A DNA stretch of 64,000 bases from Imperialibacter sp. EC-SDR9 (GTDB lineage: Bacteria > Bacteroidota > Bacteroidia > Cytophagales > Cyclobacteriaceae), in assembly GCF_902498805.1 (NCBI RefSeq), contig NZ_LR701573.1:269995-333994 (forward strand), given 5' to 3'. Shown piece after piece: positions 44,230 to 50,967 of this stretch. The notes beneath the pieces are model-generated. The model ran no database searches and was not told where the DNA came from. It saw only the letters and a list, made by a program, of their open reading frames with translations. The position numbers and the translations under genes are program-made. Numbering within the stretch: the stretch's first letter is position 1; every line of letters starts with the position of its first letter.

Positions 44230-45351
44230 ATGAGGCCATCAGCGAACCCTTTTATTGTTTCGGGATATCATAGCCCTGAGCACTTCTGTGACCGGACTCA
44301 GGAACTGGCCTGGATGATGGAGCAATTTGATAACGAGAGAAACACAGTGCTTTATTCGTGGCGCCGCATGGGGAAGACGTCGTTGATCAGGCATTTTTTC
44401 TACCATCTGGATAAGAGCAAAAAGGCAGACACCGTATTTGTTGATCTTTTGGGAACCTCAACACTGGGTGAAGCTAACAAGCGGATTGCAACTGCCATAG
44501 TCCATCAGCTAAATGATACCAGCAAAGGAATAGGGGCTGGTTTACTCAAATTCATTGGCTCTATTGGCGCCACTTTTGGCGTTGACCCACTTAGCGGAAC
44601 CCCTCAGGTAACTTTTGGCCTTGTTCCAGATCAGTCTGTGCCATCCTCCCTGGAAGCTATGGGCAAATACCTGGAAGCAAGGAAGAAACCCGTGATGATC
44701 TGCATTGACGAATTTCAACAAGTAGTTAATTACCAGGAGGAGCACGCAGAGGCCACGTTTCGCACCTGGATGCAGGAATTTCCGATGGTACGCTTCGTAT
44801 TCAGTGGAAGCCACCGGCAGATGATGGAATCTATGTTCAGTGAAGCATCGAGGCCTTTTTATAGAAGTGCTCAAATGCTGAAACTAGAGGCTCTTCCAGT
44901 TGCAGAGTATTCAGATTTTATTTCGGTTCGATTCAGCAACGCTGGGAAGGTGATCGGCACGGCCTTTATCGATAGAATTTTTGAGTGGACGAGGCGGCAA
45001 ACCTACTATGTACAGCTGGTTTGTAACAAGCTGTATGGAAGGAGCAATGTTGTCGACCAGAAGGTACTCGATGAAGTGCTTGCAGAAATTATTTACCAGG
45101 AGGTGCCAATTTTTTCTACGTACCAGCAATTGCTTACTACCTTTCAATGGAAATTGCTGATTGCTATTGCCAAATCAGAAGAGGTGGAGAATCCACTTTC
45201 TCAGGAGTTTTTGGGTAAGCATGGCTTTGGAGCGGCAAGCTCAGTGAGTTCAGCCTTACAGGCGCTGACAAAAAAGGAGTTCGTCATTGTAAATGATGGC
45301 AGACATACCTTGCACGATACTTTACTTATGCGTTGGCTTCAAAATCTGTAG
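44230..45351 (+). CDS. Archaeal-type/STAND-like ATPase with C-terminal winged helix
   Basis: The 373-residue protein starts NPFIVSGYHSPEHFCDR, the usual N-box of this ATPase family. Walker A is atypical (SWRRMGKTS, K49-T50), Walker B is VMICIDEF (D160-E161), and a sensor-1-like FVFSGSH follows. The last ~90 residues are helical with a winged-helix pattern (SSVSSALQALTKKEFVIVND). Relatives are ATP-dependent switches of uncertain role, some next to mobile or defence genes. No partner gene overlaps it. Expression is probably controlled by the tandem repeats directly upstream. Confidence 0.8.
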   Translation: MRPSANPFIVSGYHSPEHFCDRTQELAWMMEQFDNERNTVLYSWRRMGKTSLIRHFFYHLDKSKKADTVFVDLLGTSTLGEANKRIATAIVHQLNDTSKGIGAGLLKFIGSIGATFGVDPLSGTPQVTFGLVPDQSVPSSLEAMGKYLEARKKPVMICIDEFQQVVNYQEEHAEATFRTWMQEFPMVRFVFSGSHRQMMESMFSEASRPFYRSAQMLKLEALPVAEYSDFISVRFSNAGKVIGTAFIDRIFEWTRRQTYYVQLVCNKLYGRSNVVDQKVLDEVLAEIIYQEVPIFSTYQQLLTTFQWKLLIAIAKSEEVENPLSQEFLGKHGFGAASSVSSALQALTKKEFVIVNDGRHTLHDTLLMRWLQNL

Positions 45352-45382
45352 CACAAAGGGCAACTAAGCTTGCAGCTAGCCA

Positions 45383-45577
45383 TCAGTCTTGCCAATACTC
45401 AGCCATCTTTCTCCTCACAAAAGCCACGCTCCTTTCTAGCTGATCCATGCCGTCGACGCCATCCTCGATGCTTATCCTCCCATCGAGTCTTACGTTTTTT
45501 AGGCCTCTGATAATAGTACGGTCTTTGAAGGCCTTTCTTTGATGGAGTCCTAAGTTATCCCTTTCAAATTTAAGCAT
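45383..45577 (-). pseudogene. Truncated copy of the TIM-barrel sugar isomerase (3' end only)
   Basis: The 64-residue frame ends DGRISIEDGVDGMDQLERSV and FVRRKMAEYWQD, matching the C terminus of the intact isomerase at 46862-47749 (DGWISIEDGVDGMDQLERSV, FVRRKMREYWGE) almost residue for residue. In DNA the last ~90 bp are about 88% identical by eye, and weaker similarity continues to about 45560. Everything upstream of that point is missing. It is therefore a remnant of a duplicated or once-tandem isomerase gene, cut at its 5' side beside the AT-rich insert at 45591-46573. Confidence 0.82.
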
Positions 45578-45590
45578 TTAGTTAGATGTG

Positions 45591-45620
45591 ATATAATACA
45601 AAAAGTATTTTGTATTATAT
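45591..45620 (+). promoter_or_regulatory. Perfect 13-4-13 inverted repeat upstream of the RHH gene
   Basis: ATATAATACAAAA, spacer AGTA, then TTTTGTATTATAT: 26 paired bases without mismatch, 53 bp before the ATG at 45674. Since the gene starts with a ribbon-helix-helix segment, this is a strong candidate for its own operator. A second, weaker TATAATTTGTAT follows at about 45623. Confidence 0.75.
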
Positions 45621-45673
45621 TTTATAATTTGTATCCGATTAATATATTTGTCATATAACCTAATATATCAAGT

Positions 45674-46573
45674 ATGACCACAAAATCGATACGGCTTGAT
45701 GCTGAGCTAGAAGAAAAAATTAAATCAAGCGAGGACAATTTCTCTCGATTTGTGAATTTCCTTATCAAGGATCATTTTCGAGGGAATGCCTGGATTCCGA
45801 ATATGTCGATCCACGATTACGCCGGAATTTCGCCTAAAGATCTCTTGGAAAGAATGAAAGCGGTGAAATACTTTAGGGTTCGAGATAATGCTCTTTGCTT
45901 TACTTTTTACCCATCAACCCAAGAAGAGCTTCTGGTGAATAAGAACCTCCATGCCTACGCTAATGGTAGTCATAATGCCTTGCACGATAGATACATATAT
46001 TTCAATGTAGAGTACCCCGTCGATTTCTATTTTTTTCTAATATCACATGAATGGGTTGTTATTGAGAAAGTTATTGAAAGTTATCTAGCCTTTTTGTTTT
46101 GGCATAGTGATGACAATGAAAAGAGTATAATGGAAAGACAGGTTGAAAGGACAACATTCACCAATGCAATCAAATTATTTAATTCTGAATTTCAGGAAAT
46201 TAATAGTTTATGGTTGGTGTTCGCAGAAAACAATGATCCTATTGCTAAGGAGAAATTCTCGAAAGCTTTTTTTAAAAAGTTGATTGATTTAGGTATTGAT
46301 CCCATTATTTTTCCTTATGTATCAGAAATAACTCATTTCCTACATCACCCTTTTTCGTTTGTCGATCACATAAGCCCTAAGTCCAGGCAATTTGAAGTAG
46401 CTGTGAAGTCAGCTTATCTACGTGACGTGTATGATGAAAAAGATGATTGGCAGACCATCGTTATGAAGGGCAGTTCGAAAGATGATTTGCAGAGGTCAGA
46501 AAGTTTAGAAGAGCCGTTTCGAAATTGGGAATCGAAGTATAGATATTATCATTCTAGACCGACTACTAGTTAA
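45674..46573 (+). CDS. Ribbon-helix-helix protein with an unknown large C-terminal domain
   Basis: Residues 1-36 (TTKSIRLDAELEEKI, SRFVNFLIKDHF) have the pattern of a ribbon-helix-helix DNA-binding domain: a strand with alternating residues and two amphipathic helices. The remaining ~260 residues are unrecognised. They are helical and aromatic-rich (FYFFLISHEWVVIEKVIESY, AFLFWHSDDN) with no visible membrane pattern beyond short hydrophobic stretches and no catalytic motif. The base composition is clearly more AT-rich than the neighbours, suggesting transfer. It sits between the truncated and the intact isomerase copies, behind a perfect inverted repeat. It may be an autoregulated toxin, antitoxin-like or phage-related regulator; none is proven. 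Confidence 0.72.
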   Translation: MTTKSIRLDAELEEKIKSSEDNFSRFVNFLIKDHFRGNAWIPNMSIHDYAGISPKDLLERMKAVKYFRVRDNALCFTFYPSTQEELLVNKNLHAYANGSHNALHDRYIYFNVEYPVDFYFFLISHEWVVIEKVIESYLAFLFWHSDDNEKSIMERQVERTTFTNAIKLFNSEFQEINSLWLVFAENNDPIAKEKFSKAFFKKLIDLGIDPIIFPYVSEITHFLHHPFSFVDHISPKSRQFEVAVKSAYLRDVYDEKDDWQTIVMKGSSKDDLQRSESLEEPFRNWESKYRYYHSRPTTS

Positions 46574-46623
46574 ATGAGCGAAGATATGTTAACGGTCAGT
46601 CGTAAGGCCTCCGTTGCATTCTT

Positions 46624-46668
46624 ACCCCGCTTTAGTCTCAAGAATGGGAGTCAAAGGTTTAGCGGGGT
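46624..46668 (+). terminator. Inverted repeat after the RHH gene, possible terminator
   Basis: ACCCCGCT (46624-46631) and AGCGGGGT (46661-46668) are exact complements separated by 29 bases, followed by TTATT. The loop is long for a terminator. The rest of 46574-46861 holds nothing recognisable. Confidence 0.5.
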
Positions 46669-46861
46669 TTATTACGAACATTAGCACACTGCCAGCACGT
46701 AGTTGAAAGTCGAAGGTGATATTATTGGTGGATTCACGCTTTTTTATGTTTTGAACCTCGAGAAGCCTCTACAGGAGATGTTTTTTGATTAATGGGGGAC
46801 ATTCTATGTTCGTGAGCTATCTTCAAAACGGGCTAGAGGGCTTAAAGCTCAGGCCAGGTCA

Positions 46862-47749
46862 TCACTCTCCCCAGTATTCTCTCATCTTTCTCCTCACAAA
46901 AGCCACGCTCCTTTCCAGCTGATCCATGCCGTCTACACCATCCTCGATGCTTATCCAGCCGTCAAAGCCTACCTTCTTCAATTCCGTAAAAATGGCATCA
47001 TAGTCGTTCAGTCCTTTGCCGATCTCTCCATGACTAAGACGCTTTGCATACCCCACGGCTCCTCCTTCTTCATTCCGCAAATCTTCAATGGATCCGTATT
47101 TCAAATACCGGTCGCTGGCATGCATCGTCACCACCCGGTGCGAAACCCGCTTCAGTAGCTCGCTGGGGTCTTCCCCAGCCAGGTAAGTATTGCTTGGGTC
47201 GTAATTCACTCCAAAATTTGGATGGTCGATGCTTTCAACCAGTTGGCAGAAAACGTCAGCTTTTTGGGCGAACTCAGGATATTCCCAGAAGTCATCCTTA
47301 TAGTGATTCTCAATAATCAATGTGATGCTTCTTTCCTCTGCGTATGGTAGACACACCTCAATGCAATCGACAGCCAGCTTCACACCTTCATTGATAGTGA
47401 GCTCGGGCCTTTTTTGTCCGGAAAGAACACGACAATAGCTGCCTCCAAGGGCATAAGTCATGTCAATCCAATGTTTTTGCTTCTCTATCTCTCTTTGCCG
47501 AAAGCCACTGTCGGGGTGGGTGAAATCGGGAGAGCAGCACATCATCGGAATCACCTTCCCATGTCCTTCAACTTGTTTTCGGAACTCAGACCAGTTTTTT
47601 TCATTGGCCATCTCCAGAAACCCTGCATACCATTCTAGTCCGTCGATATCAAGTTTTACGGCCAGCTCAATCCATTCTGAAACCGTCATTGTTCCGTCTT
47701 TGCAAAGGGCTTGCATAAAAGCTTTGGGGAAAGCAGCGATTTGAGGCAT
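46862..47749 (-). CDS. TIM-barrel sugar isomerase/epimerase (xylose isomerase-like)
   Basis: This 295-residue protein of the xylose isomerase-like/AP-endonuclease-2 barrel family has barrel motifs such as LDIDGLEWYAGF, LIIENHYKDD and NFGVNYDPSN, and GWISIEDG near the C terminus, which supply metal-binding Glu, Asp and His residues. Members isomerise or epimerise keto-sugars, open cyclic polyols or remove carboxylates. It is the last gene of a four-gene minus-strand operon, 3 bp after the SDR gene. A truncated second copy lies 1.3 kb away. Substrate not identifiable from sequence. Confidence 0.85.
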   Translation of the reverse strand: MPQIAAFPKAFMQALCKDGTMTVSEWIELAVKLDIDGLEWYAGFLEMANEKNWSEFRKQVEGHGKVIPMMCCSPDFTHPDSGFRQREIEKQKHWIDMTYALGGSYCRVLSGQKRPELTINEGVKLAVDCIEVCLPYAEERSITLIIENHYKDDFWEYPEFAQKADVFCQLVESIDHPNFGVNYDPSNTYLAGEDPSELLKRVSHRVVTMHASDRYLKYGSIEDLRNEEGGAVGYAKRLSHGEIGKGLNDYDAIFTELKKVGFDGWISIEDGVDGMDQLERSVAFVRRKMREYWGE

Positions 47750-47752
47750 AAT

Positions 47753-48556
47753 CTATTTTTTCTTTGGTTTGATAGTAGTGGTGTCTTTAGGTGGGTTTCT
47801 GCCCATGAAGGGATACTGCTCCAGATCCACCACCTGCCCGCTGATAGGCCCACTTTCATCAGCAAGCCAGTAAACGGCGGCGGCGGCAATTTCTGCTGGT
47901 GCCAATATTCTGCCTGCTGGCGCATACACGTCTGGCAGGTCTTTGTACCAATCATCGGCCAGACCATGCTCCCGTTTGCGGATGGTTTCAACTTCTGTGA
48001 GCACCCATCCAGGATTGATCTGGTTCACTCTCACTCCGTCCTCCCGGTGGAGGGTGTCGCCCAGGTTGCGGGTCATGGTCATCAAAGCACCTTTGGAAAT
48101 GCTGTATGCCAGGAGGTTGGGTTCGCCACTCCAGGCATTCACCGAGCCAATATTAAGTGCACAGCCTCTGTTCATTCTCAGCTCTGGCAATGCGGCTTTG
48201 ATGAGGTTAAATGGTGCGATGGTATTGACCTCAATGACTTTGCGAAGAAAAGCAGCGTCGGTCGTGTGAATGTTGGACGACAGCACACTGGCCGCATTAT
48301 TAACAATAGCATCCAGCCTGCCGAAGGACTTGATGGCTAAGTCTACCAGCCTCTGGGGTGCTCCTTCCTTGCTGATGTCTTCTATGTGCAGTCTCGCATG
48401 CTCCTTGCCAATGGCCTTCAACACGGATTCGCCCCAGTCTTTTTCTAGGCCATGAAGGATGACGGAGGCCCCTTCTGCCACACATCGCAAAGCAATGGCT
48501 TTGCCGATGCCTGTGGTGCTCCCCGTAACAATTATTACTTTGTCCTGTAGTCTCAT
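47753..48556 (-). CDS. Short-chain dehydrogenase/reductase (SDR)
   Basis: The 267-residue classical SDR has a nucleotide-binding TGSTTGIGKAIALR start, NNAAS (NAG-type motif), a catalytic serine in LNIGSVNAWSG and the YxxxK pair in AYSISKGALM. It would oxidise or reduce a hydroxyl/keto group with NAD(P). Its TGA overlaps none of its neighbours but the spacing is only 2-3 bp, so it is surely cotranscribed. Together with the dehydrogenase upstream, it suggests two redox steps on a polyol or sugar acid. The cosubstrate preference is not assigned. Confidence 0.9.
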   Translation of the reverse strand: MRLQDKVIIVTGSTTGIGKAIALRCVAEGASVILHGLEKDWGESVLKAIGKEHARLHIEDISKEGAPQRLVDLAIKSFGRLDAIVNNAASVLSSNIHTTDAAFLRKVIEVNTIAPFNLIKAALPELRMNRGCALNIGSVNAWSGEPNLLAYSISKGALMTMTRNLGDTLHREDGVRVNQINPGWVLTEVETIRKREHGLADDWYKDLPDVYAPAGRILAPAEIAAAAVYWLADESGPISGQVVDLEQYPFMGRNPPKDTTTIKPKKK

Positions 48557-48558
48557 GT

Positions 48559-49593
48559 TTAAACAGGTTTCAAAACGCTTTTCACAATTTCGTGGTGGTG
48601 CATTTTTTCAAATGCTTCCAGCCAATCGGTAACGGGCCACACACCACCGATGATAGGTTTTACATTGAGCGACCCGCTTGCCAGCAAGGCAATAACCCGC
48701 TCCCAAACAGGCCAGTTGTGGCTGAAGCTTCCCTGTAGTGTTACATTCTTTTGCACAATAGGATCTAGTGAGAACCCAAGTGGGGTAGGCCCCCAGCCGA
48801 CTTTTGTAATTTGACCCTTAGGCCGCACCAAATCAAGAGCGATTTGAAGAGAGTCGCTGACGCCAGCCGCATCCACCACACAATCGACTCCCATGCCGTC
48901 GACCTTTTTCGCCCATTCGGAGGCATCTCCAATAATTGTTTGGAGACCGTACTTTTTGGCAATTTCCAACCTCTTTTTATCTGCCCCCAACCCAATAATG
49001 GCTACTTCAGCTCCACAAAGTTGAGCCACAGCGGCGCAAAGAATACCGATGGTGCCTGGGCCAATTACGACCACTCTGTCGCCTGGTTTGATTCGGCTGT
49101 TTTCCACTACGGCATTGTAGGCAACGCAGCAAGGTTCTGTAAGGCAAGCCTCTTCGAAGGATAGCTGAGCAGGCACATTGTGCAGGCAACGGGCCGGCAC
49201 CTTCACATACTTTGTCATAGCGCCATTCACACCATAGCCAAAGCCCTTGCGATTAGGGTCGAGGTTGTAAAAACCCCTTCTTGACATGGGATTGTTTTGA
49301 TCGATCACCGCAGCAGTTTCGCTCACTACCCTGTCGCCTTCTTTCCAATCAGCTACTCTTTTCCCCACCTGAGCAATATGCCCACCAAACTCATGCCCCA
49401 GCACTACCGGGTAGTTAACAGCCCAGCTATGATCCGACGTCCACTGGTGGAGATCGCTACCACAAACACCGACATTCGCCACTTCCAGCAGCACTTCGTC
49501 TTCTCCGATCACAGGCTGTTCAACCTCCCTTATTTCTACCGAGCCTTTTACCTCTGAGTAGTTGACTACGGCTGTAGATTTAATGCTTCCCAT
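48559..49593 (-). CDS. Zinc-type alcohol dehydrogenase (MDR family) lacking the structural-zinc cysteines
   Basis: The 344-residue protein has the medium-chain dehydrogenase core. Catalytic zinc ligands are in CGSDLHQW and GHEFGGHI, with a later TEPCCVAYNA; the Rossmann segment is VIGPGTIGILCAAV. The usual loop with four cysteines (CxxCxxCxxxxxxxC) that binds the second zinc is present in length but reads IDQNNPMSRRGFYNLDPN, so all four cysteines are replaced. Relatives oxidise sorbitol, threonine, idonate or galactitol-type polyols. The start at 49593 is preferred over an ATG 48 bp upstream. Gaps are 2 bp to the SDR and 89 bp from the enzyme upstream. Confidence 0.88.
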   Translation of the reverse strand: MGSIKSTAVVNYSEVKGSVEIREVEQPVIGEDEVLLEVANVGVCGSDLHQWTSDHSWAVNYPVVLGHEFGGHIAQVGKRVADWKEGDRVVSETAAVIDQNNPMSRRGFYNLDPNRKGFGYGVNGAMTKYVKVPARCLHNVPAQLSFEEACLTEPCCVAYNAVVENSRIKPGDRVVVIGPGTIGILCAAVAQLCGAEVAIIGLGADKKRLEIAKKYGLQTIIGDASEWAKKVDGMGVDCVVDAAGVSDSLQIALDLVRPKGQITKVGWGPTPLGFSLDPIVQKNVTLQGSFSHNWPVWERVIALLASGSLNVKPIIGGVWPVTDWLEAFEKMHHHEIVKSVLKPV

Positions 49594-49682
49594 TATTTTA
49601 TTTGTTGTGATGTGTGTTTTGTTTGAGGCGGGTGTCTCCACACGCCTCGGATCATTTTTTCGATATGGTATTTCTTTTGCAG

Positions 49683-50402
49683 TTATTGCCTATTGGCCGC
49701 AATTTTGATTTCTACCTCCCCATAGCCGTGCACTTTCTCGCAAATCAGCCTCAGTGAGCTTTCCAGATTGCCATCAGCTGTTTTAAAGGCATCGGCGTCA
49801 ATTGTCAACGGAGCACCCAAAACAACCAACGGAGCTCCAAATTCAGGGCACCGAATCGCTTGCTCCAAACTTAATCCGCCCACCGCTTGCACCGGGATGC
49901 TTACCGCCCCAACGACTTCTCGTAGTTGATCCAGCGGACTAGGCATTCTTTTTCCTGCCGCCGCTATGCCTCTTCGTTCATCATAACCGATATGATGGAC
50001 AACATAGTCACAACCAAGGTCTTCAAGCCACTTCGCCCCCTCTACCATATCAGGGCAGCCAAGGTTGTCGCCCATTACTTTGACACCAAAGTCTTTCCCA
50101 GCCTGCACCACGCATTTAATGGTTTCTTCATGAGCCCTGGCCATTACTACCACGTGGGTAGCACCAGCTTTGGCCATCATCTCAGCTTCCAGATAGCCAC
50201 CATCCATGGTTTTGAGGTCAGCTACTATTGGGGTGCCGGGAAAGGCTTCCCTCAGTTTTCTCACTCCATGAAGCCCTTCAGCCAATATGAGCGGCGTGCC
50301 CGCTTCCAGCCAGTCGACACCTGCCCGCAGTGCCATGGCAGCGGTTTCGAGTGCTTCGGCTATATCGGTAAGATCAAGGGAGATTTGTACAATGGGTTTC
50401 AT
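49683..50402 (-). CDS. OMP-decarboxylase superfamily enzyme (hexulose-phosphate synthase/KGPDC-like)
   Basis: This is a 239-residue (beta/alpha)8 barrel. The metal-binding pattern D-x-K-x-x-D is clear in VADLKTMDGG, followed by AKAGATHVVVMA and VQAVGGLS near the C terminus, as in 3-hexulose-6-phosphate synthase and 3-keto-L-gulonate-6-phosphate decarboxylase. These either join formaldehyde to ribulose-5-phosphate or decarboxylate a keto-sugar acid phosphate. A partner 6-phospho-3-hexuloisomerase is not adjacent, but a TIM-barrel isomerase is in the same operon, as UlaE follows UlaD in ascorbate use. A decarboxylase or aldolase role is therefore plausible. The start at 50402 is chosen over one 48 bp upstream. 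First gene of the operon. Confidence 0.8.
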   Translation of the reverse strand: MKPIVQISLDLTDIAEALETAAMALRAGVDWLEAGTPLILAEGLHGVRKLREAFPGTPIVADLKTMDGGYLEAEMMAKAGATHVVVMARAHEETIKCVVQAGKDFGVKVMGDNLGCPDMVEGAKWLEDLGCDYVVHHIGYDERRGIAAAGKRMPSPLDQLREVVGAVSIPVQAVGGLSLEQAIRCPEFGAPLVVLGAPLTIDADAFKTADGNLESSLRLICEKVHGYGEVEIKIAANRQ

Positions 50403-50589
50403 AGAAGGATGTTCGTTGTAGTCGAGGTTGGAAAGGTTGGCCGATCTCAATAAGGTTGAATGGGGCCTGAAGATGGAGGTGCTTTTTTTGGTTTGGCGGC
50501 TAAAACCACAGCGAATTGGAGAAAGGCGTGGAGGCGAAGCCTTGTTGGGAGCGAAGCAGAATTCATAGGTGTTGCAAATTAGGGTAGGT

Positions 50590-50631
50590 CATAATTTAGG
50601 AACTAATTCCATGAAAATCCCTGAAATTATG
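50590..50631. promoter_or_regulatory. Inverted repeat upstream of the carbohydrate operon
   Basis: CATAATTTAGG (50590-50600) pairs with CCTGAAATTATG (50620-50631), 11 pairs with one bulge; inside lies GGAA-CTAA-TTCC. It is about 190 bp before the operon's first gene (minus strand) and could be an operator. The 331-bp gap 50403-50733 holds nothing else beyond this and the next palindrome. Confidence 0.45.
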
Positions 50632-50669
50632 TGGAAAGGTGCCACACGGTTTTGTAGGAAGAAAAACAA

Positions 50670-50684
50670 CACTTTTTAAAAGTG
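50670..50684. promoter_or_regulatory. 15-bp palindrome upstream of the mini-lipoprotein gene
   Basis: CACTTTT-T-AAAAGTG is a perfect 7-1-7 inverted repeat, 49 bp before the ATG at 50734. A TATATTAG sequence (50709-50716) resembling a -7 box follows. Confidence 0.45.
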
Positions 50685-50733
50685 ACGAACAAATTTCTAG
50701 GCTTTAGCTATATTAGCACAATCAACCGATAAT

Positions 50734-50961
50734 ATGAAAGCCTTTCTTTTAAGTCAAAAGCGCATTCTTTCATCAGTCAGCCTGGGTGTACTGATTGCAG
50801 GTACGCTTATTTTTGTGTCATGTGGTTTGGACGACGAAAACCCTACCTGTACTGGTTGCACAGCTGCAAGCCCATGGTCAAAAGCCGGAGCCGGTACCTG
50901 CTATGCTACGCAAACCGATTGCGAAAGAGCCGAAGGAGGTACCTGTGTGATCTGCAACTAG
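50734..50961 (+). CDS. Cysteine-rich 75-residue lipoprotein
   Basis: The protein has a signal with lipobox (LIFVSC, Cys30) and only about 45 mature residues. These include six further cysteines (CTGC, TCYATQTDC, TCVIC), enough for three disulfides or a metal site. No family is recognised. It is preceded by a 15-bp palindrome and ends 6 bp before the stop of the convergent WD40-caspase gene. The regular spacing of cysteines argues that it is a real, folded secreted product. Confidence 0.7.
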   Translation: MKAFLLSQKRILSSVSLGVLIAGTLIFVSCGLDDENPTCTGCTAASPWSKAGAGTCYATQTDCERAEGGTCVICN

Positions 50962-50967
50962 TAGCTG

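Noticed and set aside
44230..45351. Transposition protein (IstB/TniB-like) reading of the ATPase
   Set aside because: The N-terminal box and the C-terminal winged helix fit the archaeal-type ATPase family, and no transposase or terminal inverted repeats are nearby.
47711..48340. Plus-strand frame of 209 residues opposite the SDR gene
   Set aside because: The minus strand carries the full SDR motif set (TGxxxGIG, S, YxxxK), so this is a shadow.
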